Notes under the pieces: model-generated
The model's database searches: none
The model's input: the letters and a program-made list of their open reading frames with translations, nothing else
Told to the model about the DNA's origin: nothing
Assembly (NCBI GenBank): GCA_021161495.1
Contig: JAGHAO010000157.1
Coordinates: 1 to 5,616, forward strand
Length of the DNA: 5,616 nucleotides
Reading direction: 5' to 3'
From: Caldisericaceae bacterium
Lineage (GTDB): Bacteria; Caldisericota; Caldisericia; Caldisericales; Caldisericaceae
In this document: positions 1-5,616 of the stretch, in pieces
Position numbering within the stretch: position 1 is the first letter of the stretch
How the letters are laid out: each line of letters opens with the position of its first letter
Translations under genes and position numbers: made by a program

Positions 1-27
1 AAAACTTAATGTCGCTCCGTGTGCCAT
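1..27 (-). CDS. Possible 5' end of a leftward gene cut off by the window edge
   Basis: An ATG at 27-25 on the minus strand opens a frame (MAHGATLSF) that runs off the left edge. It lies eight bases after the TATTAT -10 hexamer of a good minus-strand promoter, the same arrangement as the other gene starts in this window. An alternative start is the ATG at 37-35 in another frame (MVCYGTRSDIKF), also open to the edge. That peptide faintly recalls the GTR-containing N-terminus of UDP-GlcNAc 2-epimerases, but the spacing after GTR differs from the usual GTRPE.IK. Neither ATG has a Shine-Dalgarno sequence. With at most 12 residues visible, no product can be named, and the real start may lie outside the window. 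Confidence 0.25.
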
Positions 28-35
28 AACAAACC

Positions 36-63
36 ATAATATCAAGAATTCGGTTTTGGTCAA
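36..63 (-). promoter_or_regulatory. Predicted promoter for a leftward gene beyond the left edge
   Basis: On the minus strand, TTGACC (63-58) and TATTAT (41-36) are separated by 16 bases. Each hexamer matches the sigma-70-type consensus at five of six positions. It starts just after the DUF72 stop codon and points leftward. An ATG follows the -10 box by eight bases, which suggests a leaderless or nearly leaderless transcript. No terminator hairpin is visible between the DUF72 stop codon and this promoter. Confidence 0.5.
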
Positions 64-70
64 TATCTTT

Positions 71-814
71 TTAATGCGATTTCCCGCGCTTTTGCACCAA
101 ATCTTTCAATTCCCGCGCATTTTTTACGGCGTATCCGTAAAAATCGTTGTCAAAATACACGTAAAAAGAAATCCCTTTTTTATTGTTTCGCATTATAAAC
201 TCTGCGTAATGTTCGAGTTGTTCCTGCGTGTATTCGGAGGCATAAAGTTGAGTGTGTCCGTGAAGGCGAACATAAGAAAAATTCGCGGTGATTACTTCCG
301 CATACGGGTATCTCGGTGTGTCGGATATGCAAAACGCGATGTTGTTTTTCTTCAAAATGTCGTAAACATCGTCCGAAAGCCATGACTTGTGCCGGAATTC
401 GATTGTATATTTTTTGCTTTTGTCGAGATCTTCGATAAATTCCGAAAGCAATGCGATATCTTTTTTGAGAGAAGGAGGAAGTTGAAATAAAATCACACCT
501 AATTTGTTCCCGAAAAGTTCCGCTTTTTGCAAAAACTTTTCAACGCTTTCCTTCGCATCTTTCAACCTTTTGATATGCGTGATAAACTTGCTTGCCTTTA
601 CCGAAAACACGAAATTTGCCGGTGTTTTCTTAACCCAGTTTTGAATTGTAGTGTCTCTCGGCGTGTGGTAAAAGGTGCTGTTCATCTCAACGGTGTCGAA
701 ATTCTCTGCGTAAAATTCGAGGAATTTCGAAGAAGGCAAATCCTCCGGATAAAATATTCCTTTCCAGTGCGAATAAGAAAACCCCGAAGTCCCTATGAAA
801 TTTTTCGCTTTCAT
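71..814 (-). CDS. DUF72 family (YecE-like) protein
   Basis: This complete 247-residue protein belongs to the DUF72 (YecE-like) family, TIM-barrel-fold proteins whose biochemical role is not settled. Family hallmarks appear in order: IGTSGFSYSHWKGIFYP (residues 7-23), then FDTVEMNSTFYHTP, FVFSVKASKFITH, a KLGVILFQLPPS segment, TIEFRHKSW, a YVRLHG motif and, near the C-terminus, VYFDNDFYGYAVKNA. The length is normal for the family. There is no signal peptide or membrane segment, so it should be cytoplasmic. The start at 814 is supported by the conserved IGTSG motif beginning at residue 7 and by a promoter whose -10 hexamer ends six bases before the ATG. No Shine-Dalgarno sequence precedes it. 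The gene is transcribed away from the tilS cluster and probably has no functional tie to it. Family assignment is secure; function is unknown. Confidence 0.93.
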   Translation of the reverse strand: MKAKNFIGTSGFSYSHWKGIFYPEDLPSSKFLEFYAENFDTVEMNSTFYHTPRDTTIQNWVKKTPANFVFSVKASKFITHIKRLKDAKESVEKFLQKAELFGNKLGVILFQLPPSLKKDIALLSEFIEDLDKSKKYTIEFRHKSWLSDDVYDILKKNNIAFCISDTPRYPYAEVITANFSYVRLHGHTQLYASEYTQEQLEHYAEFIMRNNKKGISFYVYFDNDFYGYAVKNARELKDLVQKRGKSH

Positions 815-1003
815 AATTACATTTTATATTTGTCTCTAATATTTTCAACCTGTAAATTTCATATGAGAATCGGGAATAAGATTAACAAACATTATGCAAT
901 GGAAAAATTTTCGGAAGTTGTATTTCACGCAAAAAGGCAACTTTTCTTGCAATAATAGTTCTGCGCGGGGGTTGAACCGCATAAAGATTTTTTATATTTG
1001 ATG
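815..1003. other. Divergent intergenic region without a convincing gene
   Basis: This stretch separates the leftward DUF72 gene from the rightward DUF4032 gene and holds both promoters. The best small reading frame (plus strand, ATG at 863 to the TAA around 953, 30 codons) has no ribosome-binding site, promoter or recognisable motif and is not called as a gene. An imperfect hairpin (GCAAAAAG...CTTTTCTTGC, about 930-952) is not followed by a T-run, so it is not a standard terminator. An 11-base direct repeat, TTTTATATTTG, occurs at 822-832 and 990-1000, once near each promoter. Confidence 0.6.
821..848 (-). promoter_or_regulatory. Predicted leaderless promoter of the DUF72 gene
   Basis: On the minus strand, TTGAAA (848-843) lies 16 bases before TAAAAT (826-821), and the DUF72 ATG follows after six bases (GTAATT). 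Transcription normally begins about seven bases after the -10 hexamer, so the transcript should start at or next to the A of the ATG. There is no purine-rich Shine-Dalgarno motif in the interval. An overlapping TATAAA (828-823) would be a slightly shifted alternative -10. Confidence 0.5.
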
Positions 1004-1017
1004 TATAATACAAATAT
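994..1017. repeat. Perfect 7-bp inverted repeat around the -10 box of the DUF4032 gene
   Basis: ATATTTG (994-1000) and CAAATAT (1011-1017) are perfect inverted arms with a ten-base spacer that contains the TATAAT hexamer. The right arm runs into the proposed ATG at 1016. A matching half-site (TATATTTG, 825-832) lies next to the -10 of the divergent DUF72 promoter. The position is right for an operator that a dimeric repressor could use to block the promoter. However, the arms are AT-rich and short, so chance is a real alternative. Confidence 0.35.
1004..1009 (+). promoter_or_regulatory. Predicted -10 box of the DUF4032-tilS unit
   Basis: A perfect TATAAT ends six bases before the ATG at 1016. 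No good -35 sits at the usual distance (the 981-987 region reads ATAAAGA). TTGAAC at 972-977 is 26 bases away, too far for this hexamer. It would pair only with the weaker TATATT at 993-998, at a 15-base spacing. Either choice places the transcript start at or after about 1004, downstream of the ATG at 1001. This favours the ATG at 1016 as the true start and a leaderless or very short-leader mRNA. Confidence 0.45.
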
Positions 1018-2233
1018 GCTGAAAATCGAGGTTTATTCGGAAAAGGGTTGGGAAGAGATAGAAAACTTCCCCTGGAACAAAGATATCGAACTTTGGGAAG
1101 GGTACAGGTTCATAGAAAGAAGAAAAGGGGAAAGCAGGCATACGCTCTTTTTCCTCAGGACGGACAGGGGAGATATTGTCATCAAAAGGACGTCCCCCGA
1201 GGTTGCCGAAAGAGAATTCTTTACGTATAAAAAACTTGCCCGTATGGGGATTCCCACAATTGCGCCGATAGGATACGTAAAGCGCGAAAAGAGTAACGAA
1301 AAAGAAGGGTATTTGCTTACGTTATACGAAAGGGGCGCCTTGCCGGAATCTCACCTCATCCGCATTTTGAAAAACAAAAATTACAGGGATTTAGTGTGGA
1401 ATTCCATTATAGCACTCCTTGTTGTTATGCACATAAAGGGTGTTTTTTGGGGAGACCCATCCCTCGACAATATCCTCATAAAATTTTACAAGACAAAAGT
1501 CGAAGCGATGCTGATAGACGCGGAAACGGTTCAGTTTTATGATTTTTTATCGCCTGAGAAGGAAAAGGAAGATCTCGAGCGGCTCTTCGAATCGCTCTAC
1601 GCATATTCCGTTACGGAAGAGGAAGACAGCGAAAAACTTTTTGAAGAAAGAAAACAATACATTTCGGAGCGATACGAAAAACTTAAAAAACTGCTTGCGG
1701 ACGAACTCGATGTGCAGAGCGGGGAGTATTTCAAACTCATAAAACGCATAGACGACCTGTTTTTGCTCGGTTATTCCGTAAAGCCATGGCGCATTTCGCC
1801 CAAGTTAAAAATCATAGTAAACCCGATAACACCGCGCAAGGGTTGGTTTGTCCAGATGCTTGAAGATATGCTGGGGGTTTCTTTCACTCCGGAGCAGGCG
1901 AAGAAGATTTTCAGAGAGATTCTTCAATACAGAGACAAACTTTCAAGGGAAAAGGGAAAAGAAGTGAAAATTTCCGATGCTGCGCGCGAGTGGTACAACA
2001 AGCGCTTTTTACCTGCAAAACTTATCTTCTCCAAGTATTTTCCCGGCGAGAATCCCGTGAAAATATACGTGGAAATTCTTGACCACAAATGGTTCCTCAG
2101 CGAGAAGGCGGGAAAAGACGTAGGAATAGAGGAAGCGGCGAGGAGTTATTCGGAGAAATTCGGAAAAGGAAAACCCGAATCCCTTTGGAGAAATATAGTG
2201 AAAACTTTTTCGGAGATCTTCGGAGGAAAATGA
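1016..2233 (+). CDS. DUF4032 protein with WaaP/lipopolysaccharide-kinase-like domain
   Basis: This 405-residue protein has an N-terminal kinase-like fold related to the Kdo/WaaP family and a C-terminal DUF4032 domain. Visible kinase features are the nucleotide-binding lysine candidate in IVIK (K57), acidic candidates E65/E67, a catalytic-loop equivalent WGDPSLDN (145-152, with Trp where classical kinases have His) and a metal-binding IDAE (167-170). FWGD.SL.N and DAET are typical of DUF4032 proteins. The DUF4032 part, from roughly residue 235 to the end, includes the KPWR segment (256-259) and ILDHKWFLSEKAGKDVG (around 354-368). No signal peptide or membrane helix is seen, so it is probably cytoplasmic. 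The substrate is unknown, and the LPS-kinase name of the superfamily should not be taken literally. Upstream in-frame starts at 998 (TTG) and 1001 (ATG) are less likely because they overlap or precede the -10 box. It overlaps tilS by four bases, implying coupled translation. Confidence 0.85.
   Translation: MLKIEVYSEKGWEEIENFPWNKDIELWEGYRFIERRKGESRHTLFFLRTDRGDIVIKRTSPEVAEREFFTYKKLARMGIPTIAPIGYVKREKSNEKEGYLLTLYERGALPESHLIRILKNKNYRDLVWNSIIALLVVMHIKGVFWGDPSLDNILIKFYKTKVEAMLIDAETVQFYDFLSPEKEKEDLERLFESLYAYSVTEEEDSEKLFEERKQYISERYEKLKKLLADELDVQSGEYFKLIKRIDDLFLLGYSVKPWRISPKLKIIVNPITPRKGWFVQMLEDMLGVSFTPEQAKKIFREILQYRDKLSREKGKEVKISDAAREWYNKRFLPAKLIFSKYFPGENPVKIYVEILDHKWFLSEKAGKDVGIEEAARSYSEKFGKGKPESLWRNIVKTFSEIFGGK
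2222..2226 (+). promoter_or_regulatory. Shine-Dalgarno motif for tilS inside the upstream gene
   Basis: GGAGG lies three bases before the ATG at 2230, within the last codons of the DUF4032 gene. The gap is shorter than usual, but the motif is the clearest ribosome-binding sequence in the window. It supports 2230 as the tilS start, rather than any start further upstream in the same open frame, which extends back to 2089. Together with the ATGA stop/start overlap it suggests translational coupling. Confidence 0.65.
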
Positions 2234-3582
2234 ACTTAAAAGAAAAAGTTGCGGAGTTTATAGATAAATACGGCCTTATAAAAGAAGGAGAAAGGGTTCT
2301 TGCGGGAGTTTCAGGCGGGCCGGATTCCGTTTTTATGACTGTTATCCTGAATGAGATCGGGAAGGAAAAGGGGTTTGATATTGGAATCGCCGTTTTTGAC
2401 CACAAAATTCGCCCGGAATCGAAAAAGGAAGCGGACTTTGTGGAAAAGATTGCGTTGAAATTGGGCTTGCCGTTTTTCCGTGGGGAAGAAGACGTGAAAT
2501 CTTATGCGGAAAGGAAAGGGGTTTCCCTCGAAGAGGCGGCGCGGGAAAAGAGGCTTGAATTCCTTATGAAGGTTTCCGGGCAAAACGGTTTTGACAAAAT
2601 TGCGCTTGCCCATAACAAGGACGACTTTGCGGAAACCGTGCTTTATCATATCGCAAAAGGAAGCGGGTTGAGCGGGCTTACGGGAATAAGGCCGAAAAGT
2701 TTCGGGAAAATCATTCATCCGATTCTCTGCATAGAAAGAAAAGAAATCGAGCGGTATCTTATAGAGCGTAAAATTCCTTTTCAGACGGATAAAACCAATT
2801 TTCTTTTGGATTATTCGCGCAACAGGATAAGGCACCAGATTATTCCGCTTTTAACCTCGATAAACCCTTCGTTCAAGGAAAATATTTTCAATATGTCGGA
2901 AATCATTGCGGAAGAAGACAGGTTTTTGGAAGAACTCTCTTTTAAGGATGCGGAGACGATAAAAGACGAAAAAGGCTTTTCCCTGAAACTTTTCCTCTCA
3001 CTTCCCCTTTTTGAGCAAAGAAGGATAATAAAGCGCCTGTTCGGGGAAAATGCAAGTTTCGAAAGAACGGAAAGAATTTTGCGGTTTTTGAAGGATGCAA
3101 GCAAACGTAAAGAGAATTTTTACGGAAACCTTTTCATATTGAAAAAAGGCGGAAGGTTCTTTCTCGAAGAACGAAAGGAGGTGAAATTCACGACGGAGTC
3201 TGTTTACAGGGTAAAAATTCCGGGGGAAACGGAAATTCCGGAGGCGGGATGCGTGTTGTCTGCGCGGATTTCCGACGAATTTTCTTCGCACGGTTTGGGG
3301 AAATTCAAAGCCGCCTTTGATTTCGACGCGCTTCGTTTTCCCCTCTTCGTAAGATTCAGAAGGGCGGGAGACAGAATTCTTACCGAAGCGGGAACAAAGA
3401 AACTGCAAGACCTTTTCACGGATGCCAAAATCCCCGAAGAACAAAGGGCGTACGCTCCGATTCTTACGGACGCAGAGGACAATATCCTTTGGGTTATCGG
3501 AGTGAGAAGGAGCAGAATTGCAAAGGTTTCTTCCGATACAAACAAAATTCTCGTCTTCGAGGTGAGTTTTAAGAAAAATTAA
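2230..3582 (+). CDS. tilS: tRNA(Ile)-lysidine synthase TilS
   Basis: TilS uses ATP and lysine to convert cytidine-34 of the CAU-anticodon tRNA-Ile into lysidine. This switches codon reading from AUG to AUA and charging from Met to Ile; the enzyme is normally essential and cytoplasmic. The 450-residue protein has the N-terminal PP-loop ATPase domain with SGGPDS at 28-33, followed by AVFDHKIRPES, SLEEAAREKRLEFL and AHNKDDFAETVLYHIAKGSGLSGL. Next comes HPIL.IERKEIERYL and then the family signature YSRNRIRHQIIPLL. The C-terminal TilS domain shows FRRAGDRI (376-383) and TKKLQDLF (389-396), then IPEEQR and a final WVIGVRRSRIA. AHNKDDFAET differs from the common HH.DDQ.ET at two positions, but the Asp-Asp and Glu are kept. 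Length is in the normal range. The start at 2230 places the PP-loop where the family expects it. AUA is used often in these genes, consistent with a need for this enzyme. Confidence 0.96.
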   Translation: MNLKEKVAEFIDKYGLIKEGERVLAGVSGGPDSVFMTVILNEIGKEKGFDIGIAVFDHKIRPESKKEADFVEKIALKLGLPFFRGEEDVKSYAERKGVSLEEAAREKRLEFLMKVSGQNGFDKIALAHNKDDFAETVLYHIAKGSGLSGLTGIRPKSFGKIIHPILCIERKEIERYLIERKIPFQTDKTNFLLDYSRNRIRHQIIPLLTSINPSFKENIFNMSEIIAEEDRFLEELSFKDAETIKDEKGFSLKLFLSLPLFEQRRIIKRLFGENASFERTERILRFLKDASKRKENFYGNLFILKKGGRFFLEERKEVKFTTESVYRVKIPGETEIPEAGCVLSARISDEFSSHGLGKFKAAFDFDALRFPLFVRFRRAGDRILTEAGTKKLQDLFTDAKIPEEQRAYAPILTDAEDNILWVIGVRRSRIAKVSSDTNKILVFEVSFKKN

Positions 3583-3586
3583 TTTA

Positions 3587-3595
3587 TGCTATAAT
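3587..3595 (+). promoter_or_regulatory. Extended -10 promoter of hpt in the tilS-hpt gap
   Basis: TGCTATAAT is a perfect extended -10 element (TG, one base, TATAAT) inside the 20-base gap between the tilS stop and the hpt start. The hexamer (3590-3595) ends seven bases before the hpt ATG. The -35 region is poor (TTTTAA at 3567-3572), as is common when an extended -10 is present. It predicts a second transcript carrying hpt and probably ftsH, beginning at or next to the hpt start codon. Confidence 0.6.
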
Positions 3596-3602
3596 CTTAC
3601 CT

Positions 3603-4148
3603 ATGAAAGAAGATATTAAGGAAATACTTTTTTCTGAAGAAGAAATTAAAAACCGCGTAAAAATTGTCGGAAAGAAAATAAGCGAAGATTACAAGGGAAA
3701 ATTCCCCCTCCTCGTTTGTATTTTGAGGGGGGCGTTTATGTTTCTTGCCGATCTTGTAAGGGAGATAGAAATCCCGATGTCCGTGGATTTTATGGCTATT
3801 TCGAGTTACGGCGGAAGAACGGAGTCCACGGGGCAGGTCAAAATTTTGAAAGACCTTGACACCCCCATCAAGGGCAGGCACGTGTTAATCGTGGAAGACA
3901 TAGTGGATACGGGGCTTACTATGGATGCGGTAACGAGGCTTCTCGGAACAAGGAAGCCGGCGAGTTTGAAAATTGCAACTCTTTTAGACAAGGTTGAGAG
4001 GAGAAAAATCCCCGTGAAAGTCGATTATTACGGTTTCAGGGTACCTAACGAATTTGTCGTGGGGTACGGTTTGGATTACGAAGAGAAATACAGAAATTTA
4101 CCCTTTATAGGAATATTAAAAGAAGAAATTTATAAAGGAAAGGAGTAG
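3603..4148 (+). CDS. hpt: Hypoxanthine (guanine) phosphoribosyltransferase
   Basis: This cytoplasmic purine-salvage enzyme joins hypoxanthine or guanine to PRPP, giving IMP or GMP and pyrophosphate. The 181-residue length is typical. Motifs visible in order: the ILRGAFMFLADL segment (40-51), the flexible-loop SSYGG (67-71), and the PRPP-binding signature VLIVEDIVDTGLT (94-106) with the acidic pair E98-D99. They continue with ATLLDKVERR (125-134, including the purine-contacting Lys of the LLDK motif) and FVVGYGLDYEEKYRNLP (151-167), which closes on the base. The ATG at 3603 has no Shine-Dalgarno sequence but sits seven bases after an extended -10, so it is probably translated from a leaderless mRNA or by read-through from tilS. 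It lies between tilS and ftsH as in Bacillus. Guanine versus xanthine preference cannot be read with certainty from sequence alone. Confidence 0.96.
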   Translation: MKEDIKEILFSEEEIKNRVKIVGKKISEDYKGKFPLLVCILRGAFMFLADLVREIEIPMSVDFMAISSYGGRTESTGQVKILKDLDTPIKGRHVLIVEDIVDTGLTMDAVTRLLGTRKPASLKIATLLDKVERRKIPVKVDYYGFRVPNEFVVGYGLDYEEKYRNLPFIGILKEEIYKGKE

Positions 4149-4168
4149 TGTTGCTTAAAAATGGCTAA
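4139..4168 (+). promoter_or_regulatory. Odd ribosome-binding region before ftsH with a five-codon minigene
   Basis: AAAGGAG (4139-4145) is a good Shine-Dalgarno motif, but the ftsH ATG at 4161 is 15 bases downstream, further than normal. The same motif is five bases from a TTG at 4151. That TTG opens a five-codon frame (stop TAA at 4166-4168) overlapping the ftsH start in another frame. In the ftsH frame the nearest upstream codon that could matter is the stop TAG at 4146-4148, which is also the hpt stop, so no nearer upstream start exists. Either ftsH starts inefficiently, or it is coupled to translation of hpt or the minigene. No -10 box sits at the right distance for a leaderless ftsH message. 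Confidence 0.3.
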
Positions 4169-5616
4169 CAATAGAAAAAGCGGTCCCGACAAACAATTTC
4201 TCATACGGGAGATTGTGGCTTGGGTTATTTTGATAGGAATGCTTTTTGCCGTGGGAAGAATGTTCAATATCGGAGGAAACGCACCGAGAACGGTTCCTTA
4301 TTCACAGTTCCTTCAAGAGGCGGAGAGCGGTCAATTTACGAAAGTGGAAATAAAATCAAACGATGGAAATCCTACACTTGTGATTGGAACATTGAAAAAC
4401 GGCGGAAAAATTCAGGCATATACGATAAACGATATATCGGATCTTAAAAATGTCTTAAATGAAAAAGGGGTAACTTACGAAGTTGCCCGTTCGAGTAGCA
4501 CGTTCTGGATGATATTCTGGAATATCGTGCCTTGGGTTGTGATTCTCGGCATTTGGTGGTTTGTTATGCAGAAAATGATGCAGGGTGGTGCCGGAGGCGG
4601 CGGCCAGGCATTTAACTTCGGAAGAAGCAAGGCAAAACTCTTCCTTGATAACAAACCGAAAGTTACGTTTAAGGATGTTGCAGGCGCCGAAGAGGTAAAA
4701 GAAGAAGTTCAGGAAATAATCGAATTTTTGAAAAATCCGCGCAAATTCACAAAATACGGGGCGAAAATTCCGAAAGGCGTCCTCCTCGTAGGCCCTCCCG
4801 GTTGCGGTAAAACGCTTATTGCACGTGCAATCGCAGGCGAAGCGGGTGTTCCGTTTTTCTCCGTTTCCGGCTCGGAATTTGTCGAGATGTTCGTAGGTGT
4901 GGGCGCTTCGAGGGTAAGAGACTTATTCAATCAGGCGAGGACTTATGCGCCGTGCATCGTGTTCATCGACGAAATTGATGCGGTGGGAAGATACAGAGGT
5001 GCAGGCATAGGTGGAGGGCACGACGAAAGAGAACAGACGTTAAACCAGCTCCTTACGGAAATGGACGGTTTTGACCCTCATACCGGAATTATTGTTGTTG
5101 CCGCGACGAACAGGCCGGATATTTTGGACCCTGCGCTTTTGAGGCCCGGAAGATTTGACAGAAGAATTGTGGTGGGCCTTCCGGATACCATTGAACGGGA
5201 GCAGATTCTGAAAATCCATGCGCGAAACAAACCGCTTGCGGATGACGTTGACCTTCATGCAATTGCACAGCAAACGGCCGGATTCAGCGGTGCGGATTTG
5301 GAAAACTTGTTGAACGAAGCGGCATTACTTGCCGTAAGGAAGCAGAAAGAAAAAATCACTCAGCAGGAAATAGAGGAAGCAATTGATAAGGTAATCGCAG
5401 GGCCCGAAAAAAAGTCCCTCGTCCTTTCCGATGAGGAAAAATGGGCGGTTGCGCTTCACGAAACGGGGCATGCCGTTGTTGCGACTGCGCTTCCTTCAGG
5501 GGATATTGTCCACAGGATTTCCATTGTTTCCAGAGGAATGGCGCTCGGGTACAATTTGCAACTTCCCGCACGGGATAAGTATTTGCAGAAAAAGAGCGAA
5601 CTTATGAATAAAATTT
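4161..5616 (+). CDS. ftsH: ATP-dependent zinc metalloprotease FtsH (3' end missing)
   Basis: FtsH is a membrane-anchored hexameric AAA+ protease that unfolds and degrades misfolded membrane proteins and some regulators. The 485 visible residues include TM1 (about 18-35), an extracytoplasmic domain (about 38-112), TM2 (about 115-136) and a Gly-rich linker. The AAA module has Walker A GPPGCGKT (211-218), the pore motif MFVG (243-246), Walker B IVFIDEID (266-273) and GGGHDEREQTLNQLL. It ends with the second region of homology ATNRPDILDPALLRPGRFDRR (315-335), with arginine-finger candidates R328 and R331. The protease domain begins with the zinc-binding HETGH (433-437). Walker A carries Cys where FtsH usually has Thr, and HETGH replaces the more common HEAGH. 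Both sites keep all catalytic positions. The window ends before the third zinc ligand and the C-terminus. It follows hpt by 12 bases and is probably co-transcribed with it. Confidence 0.96.
   Translation, partial: MANNRKSGPDKQFLIREIVAWVILIGMLFAVGRMFNIGGNAPRTVPYSQFLQEAESGQFTKVEIKSNDGNPTLVIGTLKNGGKIQAYTINDISDLKNVLNEKGVTYEVARSSSTFWMIFWNIVPWVVILGIWWFVMQKMMQGGAGGGGQAFNFGRSKAKLFLDNKPKVTFKDVAGAEEVKEEVQEIIEFLKNPRKFTKYGAKIPKGVLLVGPPGCGKTLIARAIAGEAGVPFFSVSGSEFVEMFVGVGASRVRDLFNQARTYAPCIVFIDEIDAVGRYRGAGIGGGHDEREQTLNQLLTEMDGFDPHTGIIVVAATNRPDILDPALLRPGRFDRRIVVGLPDTIEREQILKIHARNKPLADDVDLHAIAQQTAGFSGADLENLLNEAALLAVRKQKEKITQQEIEEAIDKVIAGPEKKSLVLSDEEKWAVALHETGHAVVATALPSGDIVHRISIVSRGMALGYNLQLPARDKYLQKKSELMNKI

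Noticed and set aside
71..814. DUF72 gene uses CGN arginine codons (5 of 8) more than hpt does (1 of 11), possible transfer
   Set aside because: The counts are tiny, and tilS also mixes CGN and AGR codons, so it is not evidence of foreign origin.
527..955. Open frame of 142 codons on the plus strand, partly in the divergent intergenic region
   Set aside because: Most of it lies antisense to the well-supported DUF72 gene. It has no recognisable motif, and its 3' part lacks a ribosome-binding site or promoter.
966..981. GGGGGTTGAACCGC resembling a tRNA T-arm
   Set aside because: The stem does not pair as a five-bp T-stem, TTCGA is not intact, and no acceptor or anticodon arms are found around it.
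962..996. GC-rich hairpin (GCGG...CCGC) followed by a T-run, possible terminator
   Set aside because: The stem is only four base pairs with an eight-base loop, and the T-run starts several bases later. No gene on the plus strand precedes it.
2089..2229. Upstream extension of the tilS frame from an ATG at 2089
   Set aside because: It overlaps the conserved C-terminal DUF4032 coding sequence. The family N-terminus, the GGAGG motif and the ATGA overlap all point to 2230.
2311..2835. Long minus-strand open frames inside tilS and other genes
   Set aside because: They are antisense shadows of strongly conserved plus-strand genes, with no family motifs of their own.
1..5616. Mobile element, CRISPR array, or defence or toxin system
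   Set aside because: No transposase, integrase, terminal inverted repeats, regular spaced repeats or defence-type domains were seen. The coding genes are housekeeping genes or widespread conserved families.

Overview
The window looks like an ordinary bacterial chromosome segment from a lineage I cannot name. Base composition is intermediate and AT-leaning. Arginine is mostly AGA/AGG in hpt and ftsH, and ATA is freely used for Ile. Gene order tilS-hpt-ftsH is the classic Bacillus-type order, also seen in other phyla. The unusual upstream partner is a DUF4032/WaaP-like kinase, a family I know best from Actinobacteria. Together these do not fit a textbook Bacillus relative and could mean a less-studied, perhaps thermophile-like or candidate-phylum bacterium. 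That placement is inference.

Layout, left to right. Positions 1-70 are downstream of a leftward gene. They contain a good leftward promoter and perhaps the first codons of a gene that leaves the window. Positions 71-814 (minus strand) encode a DUF72 (YecE-like) protein. Positions 815-1015 are a divergent intergenic region with a promoter for each side and a small inverted repeat around the rightward -10 box. Rightward from there: the DUF4032 kinase-like gene (1016-2233), tilS (2230-3582, four-base overlap with the previous gene), hpt (3603-4148) and ftsH (from 4161, cut off by the right edge before the end of its protease domain).

The rightward genes look like one expression unit with a second promoter just before hpt. 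TilS makes lysidine-34 in the AUA-decoding tRNA-Ile, Hpt salvages hypoxanthine/guanine, and FtsH is the membrane AAA+ zinc protease. In B. subtilis TilS and HprT have been reported to act together on ftsH expression, so the conserved neighbourhood may be functional.

The most interesting signal is not a new gene but how these genes start. The DUF72, DUF4032 and hpt genes each have a -10-like hexamer ending 6-7 bases before the ATG and no Shine-Dalgarno sequence, which predicts leaderless mRNAs. The operon-internal gene tilS instead has a GGAGG motif. I saw no mobile element, CRISPR array, tRNA, rRNA, convincing terminator or novel defence system.
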